From NCBI RefSeq assembly GCF_036880985.1, contig NZ_JBAJNO010000009.1:3074501-3138500 (forward strand): a stretch of 64,000 nt of DNA, written 5' to 3'. Under the pieces are notes generated by a model. It was not told the DNA's origin and made no database searches. It saw nothing but the letters and a program-made list of their open reading frames with translations. The DNA is from Limibacter armeniacum (lineage in GTDB: Bacteria; Bacteroidota; Bacteroidia; Cytophagales; Flammeovirgaceae). Both the position numbers and the translations under genes were made by a program. Each line of letters begins with the position of its first letter. Within the stretch, counting starts at the first letter, position 1. Positions 15,724 through 23,827 of this stretch are shown here, piece after piece.

Positions 15724-16392
15724 CTATGGGGAGCGGCGGTAGGAGGTGGTTCTGTTGAGGTGGATGATATTGACCATCTCGTGGAGGCGGTCCACCATAC
15801 GGATATCGTAACGCTGCTCCATCTCTGTGATGGTAAGGTTTGTGGTGAAGTGGCTAGCGACCTGATGCTGTGTGAAGAGCCTGTGGCGGATATAGAGGAT
15901 CTCGTCCATGGCGTTGATGTCGTTGCCGTAGCGCTTGACCTTGTGTTCGATGCCGAGGTCGTCAAAGATCATGGGCTGTTTCTTGCGGTAGCCTTCCAGG
16001 TACTGGTCTGAGGCGCGTGCCTCGTTCATGATGTCGTGGCAGTAGTAGAGCTGTCCTGAGAGTTTCTTGAACTTGCGTCGGAAATGGCTGATGGCGGCTG
16101 TCTTGCCAATACCCGGTGCGCCAGAGAGCAGCAGTCCCTTGTGGGGCTGGATGTCGTACTGCTTGCAGAGTGAGATGCTGCCGACGCAGTAGGCGGTCAG
16201 CAACTGGTAAAGCCACTGGGTCCAGCTGTCAAGGGAGCCGTATAGGGTTTGTGCTTCACGGATCATGATGGTGTAGTAATGGTTGGCTCGGGTACGTATC
16301 TCATCGTCCGTTAAGCACCTGGTAGAAGTCTCCGATGACTTCTCCTGTGAAGGGGCTGAGGTTGGTGTTGAATTTTTTGGGTACTTCTCCAT
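15724..16392 (-). CDS. DnaC/IstB-type AAA+ ATPase, helicase loader
   Basis: 222 residues from the ATG at 16392. The AAA+ core has Walker A GAPGIGKTAA and Walker B PMIFDDLGIE, a sensor stretch SHFTTNLTI and the arginine-rich end MEQRYDIRMVDRLHEM, the layout of DnaC/IstB ATPases that load replicative helicase or activate transposition. The chosen start overlaps the 3' end of the upstream replication gene by 92 bases; a later ATG at 16266 would avoid the overlap but would remove LTDDEIRTRANHYYTI, which looks like genuine protein. Paired with the replication protein upstream, it probably serves replication of a mobile element. Confidence 0.8.
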   Translation of the reverse strand: MEKYPKNSTPTSAPSQEKSSETSTRCLTDDEIRTRANHYYTIMIREAQTLYGSLDSWTQWLYQLLTAYCVGSISLCKQYDIQPHKGLLLSGAPGIGKTAAISHFRRKFKKLSGQLYYCHDIMNEARASDQYLEGYRKKQPMIFDDLGIEHKVKRYGNDINAMDEILYIRHRLFTQHQVASHFTTNLTITEMEQRYDIRMVDRLHEMVNIIHLNRTTSYRRSP

Positions 16393-17296
16393 GTCTTGCT
16401 TGTCTGTTTGCTTGTTGATGGTCTTCGAGGTTGAGCTGTATGAGCTGCTGTATATTGGCGGCGATCTGCACCAGGCGGGTCTGCCGTGAGAGGAAGGCAT
16501 CTTTCTGTTTGATGGTGTTCCACTCGGTGAGGACCTTTTGCCAGAGGGTCAGTTTCTTTTCTGCGATCAGCTGCATTGATGCCTTGGGGTAGTGGTGCCA
16601 GACGACGGCTTCCAGGTAGCTTTCGATGCTGCGGAGTGCCTTGCGGTCTGCTGCCGGTGAGGCATGGCGGTTGGGTGGTATGCCCAGTTGCTTGTGGCAG
16701 AAGGTGTCGTAAGCCTGGAGGTATGGGTTGCTTTTTTCTTTTGGCGGCACTTTTCTTTTTTCCTGTGGTGTGATGTTCTCTTCTTCTCTTTCCTTGGTCT
16801 CTATCGATTTATTGAAATCAATCTGTTTTTGTGGTGAGGTCGGTGCGAAAGCACCTTTGCTTAAGTCAGTATTTGCTTTAGATAAGTCTTTGCTAACGTC
16901 AGTATTTACTATAGGTGCAGGTAAACCGATATTCGGGTTTTCTGAATGTCGGCTGAGCTGAGTATCGGTTTTGCTGACAGTTGGTTCAATCTTCTCCCGC
17001 TGTGGTTTCTCGTGGATGATCCACTCCTTTCCGGTGATCCTACCGCTTCGGGTGCGGAGGGTACGCATCTCGGCATAACCAAACTGCTGCAATTCCTTGA
17101 GTCCGGAGCGGATGGCGGTGGTGCCGTCTGGGGATTGCTTTTCAAGGTCCTTGAGGTTGATGCGCCAGTGGTCGGGCTTGGTCATGATGTAGATCATAAT
17201 GCCCTTTGCCTTGTAGGACAGGCGTCGGTCTGTGGCAAATGAGTTGTCTACGGTGGTGAAGCCGTGGGTACGGTTGGGAAGTCTTACGATGGACAT
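16301..17296 (-). CDS. Winged-helix replication initiator-like protein
   Basis: 331 residues. The N-terminal 85 residues form a winged helix-turn-helix domain of the type found in plasmid and phage replication proteins (RLSYKAKGIMIYIMTKPDHW, SPDGTTAIRSGLKELQQFGY). A Ser/Thr/Pro-rich linker with repeats of the theme DLSKANTDLSKG follows (about 125-165), and then a C-terminal helical domain (about 190-300, FCHKQLGIPP, LESYLEAVVWHHYPKASMQL) reminiscent of DnaD/DnaB-type loaders. It is followed, with overlap, by the AAA+ loader. Probable role: origin recognition and helicase recruitment for the element. The region is richer in G+C than flanking core genes. Confidence 0.7.
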   Translation of the reverse strand: MSIVRLPNRTHGFTTVDNSFATDRRLSYKAKGIMIYIMTKPDHWRINLKDLEKQSPDGTTAIRSGLKELQQFGYAEMRTLRTRSGRITGKEWIIHEKPQREKIEPTVSKTDTQLSRHSENPNIGLPAPIVNTDVSKDLSKANTDLSKGAFAPTSPQKQIDFNKSIETKEREEENITPQEKRKVPPKEKSNPYLQAYDTFCHKQLGIPPNRHASPAADRKALRSIESYLEAVVWHHYPKASMQLIAEKKLTLWQKVLTEWNTIKQKDAFLSRQTRLVQIAANIQQLIQLNLEDHQQANRQARHGEVPKKFNTNLSPFTGEVIGDFYQVLNGR

Positions 17297-17313
17297 GGAT
17301 ACAGGTTGTTTAT

Positions 17314-17559
17314 TCAGTTACAGTAATGGGTGCCGAACAGCCTTCGGGTGATGTTTTGGGTGATGCCAAGGGTGTGGCAGAAACAGGTGATGTCATGGTA
17401 GGCACTGTCGGGTTCGCCGAGGTGCTTGACTTCTACCAAAACCTGCGTTGCCAGCTGCGCCAAAGTGTCTGCCTTGGCGGGAAACTGCCAGGACTCGGGC
17501 ATGGTGACACGAATCCTGAAGTCCTTGCCGAGTATGGTTTCATGGAGGTAGAATCGCAT
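17314..17559 (-). CDS. Small orphan protein of the mobile element, 81 residues
   Basis: The ATG at 17559 lies 4 bases after the stop of the upstream HTH gene, so this start is preferred over an upstream extension that overlaps it. The protein starts MRFYLHETILGKDFRIRVTM and ends NITRRLFGTHYCN. No motif recognised. It is positioned between the excisionase-type gene and the replication gene, all in the same direction, so it is part of the same transcription unit. Confidence 0.6.
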   Translation of the reverse strand: MRFYLHETILGKDFRIRVTMPESWQFPAKADTLAQLATQVLVEVKHLGEPDSAYHDITCFCHTLGITQNITRRLFGTHYCN

Positions 17560-17563
17560 GGCA

Positions 17564-17899
17564 TCAGTATTTGCCTGAGAGGATTTGCAGTTCGGCTTCA
17601 CTCAGGGCAATGTCGTCTGCCTCGATGCGGTTGCGCAGCACGAAGTCACGGACGTCTTTGGGTGAGAAAAAGATGCGTCGGGTATTGCCGTTCTTGTAGT
17701 GGGGCAGCTGCCGGTTGCGGATGTAAGCATACACACGGTCACGGGAGACTTCGAGCATTTCTGCGACGTCATCGATGGAAAGGAAAGGCTTGGAGTTGAG
17801 CTGGTACTTGCGGACTTCGGTCTGCAATTGCTCCTTGAGCTTTGTGGCAATGATTTCTGCCAGTCGGTTTAGGTCTGGAGTTGGGTTAGTTTTGTCCAT
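17564..17899 (-). CDS. Excisionase-type helix-turn-helix DNA-binding protein
   Basis: 111 residues from the ATG at 17899 (an in-frame ATG at 17926 would add nine). A MerR-like/HTH_17 domain occupies the middle: LSIDDVAEMLEVSRDRVYAY followed by IRNRQLPHYKNGNTRRIFF and KDVRDFVLR. Such proteins act as recombination directionality factors or as regulators in integrative elements and are typical partners of tyrosine integrases in Bacteroidota. The N-terminal 40 residues are a helical leader (LAEIIATKLKEQLQTEVRK). First gene of the minus-strand replication unit; divergent from the XRE regulator gene, with 143 bases between. Confidence 0.8.
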   Translation of the reverse strand: MDKTNPTPDLNRLAEIIATKLKEQLQTEVRKYQLNSKPFLSIDDVAEMLEVSRDRVYAYIRNRQLPHYKNGNTRRIFFSPKDVRDFVLRNRIEADDIALSEAELQILSGKY

Positions 17900-18042
17900 A
17901 ATTTCTATATTCGTATTGTTATACATGATACATATAACTGTATTATCAAATACTTACACTAAATGTAATAATGTAGGCATATTAATACAAGTGTATCGGT
18001 TTTGATTCTGCCCTTTTTTTTCTACGACTGACAACAAATTTT

Positions 18043-18594
18043 ATGTTTACGATTACTGATAACATTGATGCATTGCTGAAAGAAAAAGACCTGACAAAGA
18101 CACAGTTAGCCAAGAAAATGGGGATAGCGAGGGTGACACTTTATGCGATGCTTTCGGGGGATATGAAACTCAGTACACTGGAGCGGTTTGCGGATGCATT
18201 GGATGTACAAGTAGAGGACCTGCTAGCCAATGCTGACAGGATGCGCCTGCGAGGTGACAGTGGGCATGTGGAAAAGCGGGAGCATGTGGATGAGTCAGGT
18301 AGCTGGTTTACGACGCTGGGGAGAATCTCATTCAAGGATCAGGCTTTTGTGAATGCTGACCTCCATCTGAAGGATATTGAGAAGGGAACGCTTCGTACCT
18401 GTTTCAAGGGAAGTTTTCGAATTGAGATTGAGGGTGTGGCAGAAGCCATTATTTGCAGGTTGCTGGAGAACAATATTGCGGTCAGCAACAGTATCAAGGT
18501 CAAAGCACTGGAAGGTGAAGAAGTGATTGACCTTGATATGGAGACTATTCAAAGGGTATCACTTATCAAAGAGATAAGGGCAGTTTTTGCATAA
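18043..18594 (+). CDS. XRE-family regulator with C-terminal domain of unknown type
   Basis: 183 residues. Residues 5-62 are a Cro/CI-type helix-turn-helix (LTKTQLAKKMGIARVTLYAM, LSTLERFADALDVQVEDLL). The remaining 110 residues have beta-rich character (SWFTTLGRISFKDQAFVN, GSFRIEIEGVAEAIICRLL) and no recognised family; they may sense a ligand or oligomerise. Placed divergently from the excisionase/replication unit, it is the obvious candidate repressor of the element. Its 3' end overlaps that of the next minus-strand gene by 29 bases. Confidence 0.8.
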   Translation: MFTITDNIDALLKEKDLTKTQLAKKMGIARVTLYAMLSGDMKLSTLERFADALDVQVEDLLANADRMRLRGDSGHVEKREHVDESGSWFTTLGRISFKDQAFVNADLHLKDIEKGTLRTCFKGSFRIEIEGVAEAIICRLLENNIAVSNSIKVKALEGEEVIDLDMETIQRVSLIKEIRAVFA

Positions 18595-18937
18595 GTCCGA
18601 TTGCTGATTCATGGTTATCTACAATTTGATTGAGGTTGTCTGTAAAGATGGCAAGCGATTGCCGTATGGCGATTTTGAGATGGTCATTCGCTCCTTGGAA
18701 GTAGGGGGAGTTAATGGTTTCCCGTAAGGCATCCGTAATAAATGACTTGGTAGACTTGTTGCATTCAAGCCCTTTGCAGTAAACTTTTTGACAGAATACC
18801 TGATGACAGAACATTAGACATGTGACTGTTAGGTAATTTTCTCTGGAGGTGCAGTTGCAGGTTGATAGGTGTTCGAGTGCTCCAGTTACAGCGACAGGAA
18901 ACAGTTTGAGTGTTTCTTTATTCTCATTAATATCCAT
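18566..18937 (-). CDS. Orphan Cys-rich protein, 123 residues
   Basis: The ATG at 18937 gives MDINENKETLKLFPVAV; an upstream in-frame start at 18988 adds a hydrophobic run that looks untranslated. The protein has eight Cys, six of them in a cluster within residues 27-60 (STCNCTS, CLMFCHQVFC, KVYCKGLECNK) and a helical C-terminus. The spacing suggests either metal binding or a helical bundle of unknown function. It lies between the regulator and the integrase and converges with the regulator gene, overlapping it by 29 bases. Confidence 0.5.
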   Translation of the reverse strand: MDINENKETLKLFPVAVTGALEHLSTCNCTSRENYLTVTCLMFCHQVFCQKVYCKGLECNKSTKSFITDALRETINSPYFQGANDHLKIAIRQSLAIFTDNLNQIVDNHESAIGLMQKLPLSL

Positions 18938-19053
18938 TGAGGTTAATAGGTCAATTTGTTGAAAAAGTAATAAGGTTAATACTCGCAATAAAATTATAAA
19001 ATCTTTAAATAGTTACATTTTGTGGGGTATTTCCTAGTAGGACTTCTTGAAGG

Positions 19054-20097
19054 TTACTGACTATCAAGAAGTTCTATTGCCTTTTGGCGTTTAAGGTTGA
19101 TGATCTTGGCATAGACCATGGTGCTGTTAAGGCTTTTGTGTCCGAGCAAGTCCTTGACGGTATAGATGTCAACACCTTTTGTCAGCAATAGGGTGGCAAA
19201 TGTATGTCGGGCAGTATGGATGGTTACTCTCTTGTCGATTCCTGCCCTTCGTGTCCAGTCTGCCAACCGATATGTTACCAAAGAGTTGGATGGAATTCTG
19301 AATACATATCCTCTGCCTTTTCTGTCCAGCAGGGATTTTGCAAATGCTGAAAGCGGTATAGTTACGCTGTCTGAGGTCTTGACCTGCTTGGAGATGTAGA
19401 CTGTGTTGTCCCTGATCTGGTCATAGGTAAGTGCTTTCAGGTCTGAGTACCTTAATCCGGTATAGCAGGCGAACAGGAAGTATCGTTTGAGTTCCTTGTC
19501 ATTGCAGCCTGTTCTCTTAAGCAGCTCCAGTTCTGATTCGTTGAGGTAGACCCGCTGACTGCTATCGCTCTTCCTTTTCTCTATATATTGGGCTGGGTTT
19601 TTTAATAGTATTTCCTTTTTGACGAAGTAGTTGAGCACTGCCTTGAAGTTGATAAAGCGTAGGTTAGCAGTACTGACCTTGCCACTGTCCTGACAGAGGT
19701 AATCGTAAAAGTCTCGACAATGGCTTTTGGTGAGCTCTGATAGCTTGAGATGGCTGCTGAAGAAGCCTTTGACCCGCTTGTTCATCTGCTGATACATGAT
19801 GCGGGTGTTCTCCTTGGTCTTGGTTGCGGTAAAATGGTCTACTGCATGGTGAAGGGTGATCCTGGAGGCTGTTTGTGAACCTGTACCTTCCTTTAAGGAT
19901 ACTTGCAGTTCGAGTGCCAACTTCTCGGCTGTAAGCCATGCCTTGCGGTTGTGGAGCCTTTCTTTTTCACCTCTTGGCTTCTCGAACAGCTTGATTCCTG
20001 TGGACTTGCGAAATCTTTTGCTGTTGTGTCGGTAGTAGAGGTATAGTACAATCCGACCGTCTCTTTGTTTACGTTCAGTTACTTTTACTTCTGCCAT
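19054..20097 (-). CDS. Tyrosine recombinase (integrase)
   Basis: 347 residues, full length. N-terminal Arm-type DNA-binding domain (VTERKQRDGRIVLYLYYRHN), SAM-like core-binding domain (about 75-170), and a complete catalytic domain: Arg in TGLRYSDLKAL, Lys in ISKQVKTSDS, HTARHTF with His and Arg, LLGHKS with the second His, and the nucleophile Tyr in MVYAKI. It is the kind of integrase carried by Bacteroidota conjugative and mobilizable elements. It stands at the right end of the element, reading inward, so the attachment site is expected between 20098 and about 20400. No tRNA gene and no convincing direct repeat to the left side could be found. Confidence 0.9.
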   Translation of the reverse strand: MAEVKVTERKQRDGRIVLYLYYRHNSKRFRKSTGIKLFEKPRGEKERLHNRKAWLTAEKLALELQVSLKEGTGSQTASRITLHHAVDHFTATKTKENTRIMYQQMNKRVKGFFSSHLKLSELTKSHCRDFYDYLCQDSGKVSTANLRFINFKAVLNYFVKKEILLKNPAQYIEKRKSDSSQRVYLNESELELLKRTGCNDKELKRYFLFACYTGLRYSDLKALTYDQIRDNTVYISKQVKTSDSVTIPLSAFAKSLLDRKGRGYVFRIPSNSLVTYRLADWTRRAGIDKRVTIHTARHTFATLLLTKGVDIYTVKDLLGHKSLNSTMVYAKIINLKRQKAIELLDSQ

Positions 20098-20406
20098 TGT
20101 TATTGCTTAGTTTATACTTTTGTTGGGTTACTTGCGTGGATGTCGTGTGGACGCCGTGTGGACAATATACAAATTATATACACATGGTGTATGTGTTTAG
20201 TATTACACATTGAAGTGGAATAGGAATGGGGACAGAAACCTGAATGGCTGTTTTTAGGGGTGTGAGCGGGGATTTAGTGAGGGAAGTTGTTGAGAATTAT
20301 AGGTATAAAAAAGGTTTATATTACTTTTGCTAATAACGTTTTTTCGATAAGAGATTGAAACCATTGGAGAATTGTATAGCAGTTCCCTTTCAAAATAAAC
20401 AAACTG
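20098..20406. other. Intergenic region beside the integrase: putative attachment region
   Basis: No gene. Contains GTCGTGTGGACGCCGTGTGG (a short direct repeat of CGTGTGGAC at 20150-20165) and the near palindrome ATACACATGGTGTAT (20179-20193). A -7-like TACTTTTG at 20322-20329 could serve the epimerase gene downstream, though no well-spaced TTG was seen. Confidence 0.35.
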
Positions 20407-21468
20407 ATGAGCGTAGTAATAATCACAGGCTCTGCCGGACTGATCGGCAGTGAGGCAGTAGAATTCTTTGCTGATAAATTTGATCAGGTGATTGGTATTG
20501 ACAACAATACCCGTCAGGTTCTGTTTGGAGCAGATGCATCCGTTGCGTGGAATATGACACGTTTGGAGCAGGAAATCCCAAACTATAAGCATTACAATGT
20601 AGATATCCGTGACTATTCGGCAATGGAGGAAATCTTCAAGACGTACAGCACCGATATCAAGATGGTAGTGCATACAGCTGCACAGCCAAGCCATGACTGG
20701 GCAGCGAAGGAACCCCTGACAGATTTTACCATCAATGCGAATGGTACCTTGAACCTGTTAGAGCTTACCCGTCTTTACAGTGAAAAAGCTGTTTTCATCT
20801 TCACTTCAACCAACAAGGTATATGGCGACAACCCAAACAAGTTACCGTTGGTAGAGTTGGAGAAACGTTGGGAAGTGGCGGAAGATCACGCGTTCTTCCA
20901 ACATGGAATTGATGAGACCATGAGCCTTGATGATACAAAACACTCCCTGTTTGGTGCTTCAAAGGTAGCTGCTGATATCGTCGCGCAGGAGTATGGTAAG
21001 TACTTCGGAATGAATGTGGGTGTATTCCGTGGCGGTTGTTTGACAGGGCCTAAGCACTCAGGTACACAGCTACACGGTTTCCTTTCTTACCTGATGAAAT
21101 GTGCGATTACGGGTGATCACTATACTGTATTCGGTTATAAAGGCAAGCAGGTAAGGGACAATATCCATAGCTGGGATTTGGTGAATATGTTCTGGCACTT
21201 CTACCAAAACCCAAGACAGGGCGAAGCTTACAATGCGGGTGGTAGCCGTCATTCAAACTGCTCAATGGCAGAAGCTATCGAGGTGTGTGAGAAAATCACG
21301 GGCAAGAAGATGAACTACTCTTACTCGGAAACAAACCGTATCGGTGACCATATCTGGTGGATCAGTGACGTGTCCAAGTTCAAGGCACATTACCCTACTT
21401 GGGAATATAAGTATGGACTGGAGGATATTCTGGTTCAGATCCATGACAGCATGGGCAAAAGAGTTTAA
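20407..21468 (+). CDS. NAD-dependent epimerase of the CDP-tyvelose epimerase type
   Basis: 353 residues, extended short-chain dehydrogenase fold. The dinucleotide motif is [14 protein letters not shown] at residue 8; [13 protein letters not shown] and [14 protein letters not shown] follow, as in CDP-paratose/CDP-tyvelose 2-epimerases and dTDP-glucose dehydratase relatives. The catalytic YxxxK position reads [12 protein letters not shown], that is Phe in place of Tyr, with Lys kept. [16 protein letters not shown] and [14 protein letters not shown] are strongly conserved-looking substrate-site segments. It probably acts on a nucleotide sugar for surface polysaccharide. A terminator and a glycosyltransferase gene follow. 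Confidence 0.85.
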   Translation: MSVVIITGSAGLIGSEAVEFFADKFDQVIGIDNNTRQVLFGADASVAWNMTRLEQEIPNYKHYNVDIRDYSAMEEIFKTYSTDIKMVVHTAAQPSHDWAAKEPLTDFTINANGTLNLLELTRLYSEKAVFIFTSTNKVYGDNPNKLPLVELEKRWEVAEDHAFFQHGIDETMSLDDTKHSLFGASKVAADIVAQEYGKYFGMNVGVFRGGCLTGPKHSGTQLHGFLSYLMKCAITGDHYTVFGYKGKQVRDNIHSWDLVNMFWHFYQNPRQGEAYNAGGSRHSNCSMAEAIEVCEKITGKKMNYSYSETNRIGDHIWWISDVSKFKAHYPTWEYKYGLEDILVQIHDSMGKRV

Positions 21469-21489
21469 GAAAACATAGCAGATATATTG

Positions 21490-21531
21490 AAGGCGAGGTA
21501 ATCATGTTAAGGTGAATGCCTCGCCTTTTTT
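21490..21531 (+). terminator. Intrinsic terminator after the epimerase gene
   Basis: AAGGCGAGG and CCTCGCCTT form a 9-bp stem with a 20-base loop followed by a T-run. Confidence 0.75.
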
Positions 21532-21543
21532 AAATTTTTTCCG

Positions 21544-22845
21544 ATGAAAAAAGTCCTGATGATTTCCTATTACTGGCCTCCCAATGCAGGTGTGGCAGTG
21601 TTGAGATGTCTGAAAATAGCCAAATACTTGAGGGAGTACGGTTGGGAGCCTGTGATCTATACAGCGGAAAATCCTGACTGGGCAGGGATTGACAACTCTA
21701 ACCTGAAAGATATTCCTGAAGGTATCACTGTAATCAAGCAGCCTATTTTCGAGCCCTACAAGTATTACCGCACATTGATGGGGAAGAAAAAGGATGAGAA
21801 CGTGATCAATGCGTTGGTGGCGAATGATGATAAGGAAAGCCTGTTGCACAAGTTCTCTGTATGGGTGCGCAGCAACTTTTTTATTCCGGATGCACGGGCA
21901 TTCTGGATTAAACCGTCGGTGAAGTATCTAACGACTTATCTGAAAGAAAATCCTGTAGACGCCATCTGGTCAAGTGGACCTCCTCATACCAACAATGCCA
22001 TTGCCTGTGAATTGAAGAAGCTTACAGGTCTGCCTTGGCTCTCAGACTTTCAGGACCCTTGGACACAGGTTGATTACTTCCAGAAGTTGAGGTTGGCTCC
22101 TTGGGGAAGGGCAAAGCACCATCGTATGGAGCAGGACGTATTCAAATGGGCTGACCGTATTACGATTGTCAGCGACCAATGGAATAAGGACTTGAAAGAA
22201 ATAGGGGCGAAGGAGGTCTCAACGGTAGCGCTAGGTTATGATGAAGCAGACTACAAGGACCTGAAACAAGAAAGTGATCAGCAGCTTACACTCGTTCATA
22301 TGGGACTGATGGGCGATGACCGTCACCCTTCAGCATTGCTAGAAGTGATTAAGGAGCTGTCAGAAGAACGTGAAGACTGGGACAAAGTATTTCGATTGAA
22401 GTTGATTGGTGAGGTAGATGCCGCTATCAAACAACATATTGAGTCATTAGGCATTGGCCATTTGGTAGGTATGATGGGCTATGTTCCAAGAGAGGAAGCA
22501 TTGCAAATCTGTGCAAGCAGTCAATTATTATTGTTGTTGCTCAATCAAGCAGAAAATGCGGGAGGCAGAATTCCTGCCAAGCTGTTTGAATACCTTGCGG
22601 TGAAGCGCCCGATCATTTGCATTGGAGATACCACGGGAGATGCTGTTCGCATGGTCAGGGATGCAGAAGCTGGCTATGCCTTCGAGTATGGAGAGAAAGA
22701 CGCGTTGAAGCAGGTATTGACAGAAATGCAGGACAAGTACCGGATGGATGGTAAAGTACCCGCCACAAAAGGCATTGCCGAACAATACAGCAACCAGCAG
22801 CTTACAGGGAAAGTGGCAGGACTTCTGGATGAGATCACACTTTGA
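21544..22845 (+). CDS. Glycosyltransferase, GT4-like (GT-B fold)
   Basis: 433 residues. N-terminal Rossmann half with SYYWPPNAGVAVLRCLKIAK (the Gly-rich donor/acceptor loop), VIYTAENPDWAG and WSSGPPHTNNAIACELKKL; the C-terminal half shows VHMGLMGDDRHPSALLEVI, LIGEV, a GYVPREEALQICASS segment and GGRIPAKLFEYLAVKRPIIC, in which the ExxxxxK-type donor site (KLFEYLA) is typical for family GT4. Cytoplasmic or peripheral. With the preceding epimerase it suggests surface glycan synthesis, though a terminator separates the two genes. Sugar donor unknown. Confidence 0.8.
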   Translation: MKKVLMISYYWPPNAGVAVLRCLKIAKYLREYGWEPVIYTAENPDWAGIDNSNLKDIPEGITVIKQPIFEPYKYYRTLMGKKKDENVINALVANDDKESLLHKFSVWVRSNFFIPDARAFWIKPSVKYLTTYLKENPVDAIWSSGPPHTNNAIACELKKLTGLPWLSDFQDPWTQVDYFQKLRLAPWGRAKHHRMEQDVFKWADRITIVSDQWNKDLKEIGAKEVSTVALGYDEADYKDLKQESDQQLTLVHMGLMGDDRHPSALLEVIKELSEEREDWDKVFRLKLIGEVDAAIKQHIESLGIGHLVGMMGYVPREEALQICASSQLLLLLLNQAENAGGRIPAKLFEYLAVKRPIICIGDTTGDAVRMVRDAEAGYAFEYGEKDALKQVLTEMQDKYRMDGKVPATKGIAEQYSNQQLTGKVAGLLDEITL

Positions 22846-22931
22846 CTGTTGTCAATTGGACATAACTTACCTGCCTCCAGAAGTAAGGGTTCTGGTGTCT
22901 ATAAGGTGTAAGGTTTTATAGCAGAATAGCT

Positions 22932-23504
22932 TTAACTGGCGGCGTTTTGCCGTAGTATTGTTGGCAGAGAGGCTATTCGGTCTGAATGGACAGTGTTGAT
23001 GGATGGATACGGAGTGAGTTCGCTCAGGTTCGTGTTCGTATCCACAGTACTGTCCATTTTTGTTTGCGGCTTTGCTTCCAAGGTCGGTTGTTGGGCAGCT
23101 GCTTTCTCTTCGTCTATCAGTTCTTTCAGGATTTGGCAGGTTTCTTCCACATGTGCCAGCATCGCTTCCATACTAGCCTTCTTTAGCCTAAGCTCAAGAA
23201 TGAAGTTGTTCGTATGCTTTTTAAGAAACTTTTCCGCAGACTTTATCTCGTTTAAGTGGCGGTATTTCTTGACAGAGATCTCAAGCTCATACTTGGCAAG
23301 TGCAGGGTCTTTGAGTTGTGCATCAGCGGTTTTTACCTCATAGCTTAGCAAGCGAATAAGGTCTGCTTTCTTTTCCCTTTTCTCCAATATTTTCTCAATC
23401 CGTAAACCGAGAAAGAAGGAGTCTGCAGCCAGCTTGTTTTTCTTGAGTACAAGCTGCTCGTAGGTTTTCAGCTTGTTGACGTCGTCTTTCAGAATTTCTC
23501 TCAT
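22932..23504 (-). CDS. Coiled-coil protein of unknown function, 190 residues
   Basis: Highly charged, almost wholly helical to residue 135 (KLKTYEQLVLKKNKLAADSF, KKYRHLNEIKSAEKFLKKH, LELRLKKASMEAMLAHVEET), then a Pro/Thr/Ser-rich tail. No signal peptide. The middle resembles the 182-residue protein encoded at 45507: both show E-I, then a Tyr, then I-x3-E-x-F or similar, H at the same distance, then L-x-EL-x-x-K and two Met. They are probably distant paralogues. The gene stands alone. Confidence 0.65.
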   Translation of the reverse strand: MREILKDDVNKLKTYEQLVLKKNKLAADSFFLGLRIEKILEKREKKADLIRLLSYEVKTADAQLKDPALAKYELEISVKKYRHLNEIKSAEKFLKKHTNNFILELRLKKASMEAMLAHVEETCQILKELIDEEKAAAQQPTLEAKPQTKMDSTVDTNTNLSELTPYPSINTVHSDRIASLPTILRQNAAS

Positions 23505-23827
23505 GTTTATAAATGTCTAATGTAAATGAAATGCGATCCTATTAAGATAATAGAAAGCACGTGCGATGGGAGGTGAATAGGATAAGCTCATTGTAAGAAA
23601 AAAGCCGCAATTACCTTTTTCAGGATTAGGAGGGGTTCAGCGTGTTCGGTTAGGGGAGTGCGGATGTAGGCCATCAATGCTTTTTATTCACCAAAGGTGG
23701 GGTGGAGAAGTGAAATTGTACTTTTCCAGATAAATTGTACTGCCTTTTGCGGAAGTAGAAAAAGTGTAGCGCATAAAAAAGCCGAAGCAAAGTGCTTCGG
23801 CAGCGTTATCTTAAAGGAAACCTAAAA
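23505..23827. other. Intergenic region without a gene
   Basis: Between the coiled-coil gene and the aroC gene. Apart from the aroC terminator no structured element or reading frame of interest was seen. Confidence 0.5.
23775..23801 (-). terminator. Intrinsic terminator of aroC
   Basis: GCCGAAGCA and TGCTTCGGC form a perfect 9-bp stem with a 3-base loop; on the minus strand it is followed by six T. Confidence 0.85.

Noticed and set aside
15470-15965. Frames on both strands around the left end of the mobile element
   Set aside because: The minus-strand 78-codon frame crosses terminator unit D, and the others are shadows of the helicase loader gene.
20098-20406. tRNA gene as integration target
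   Set aside because: No cloverleaf or TPsiC-like GGTTCGAATCC sequence was found near the integrase.
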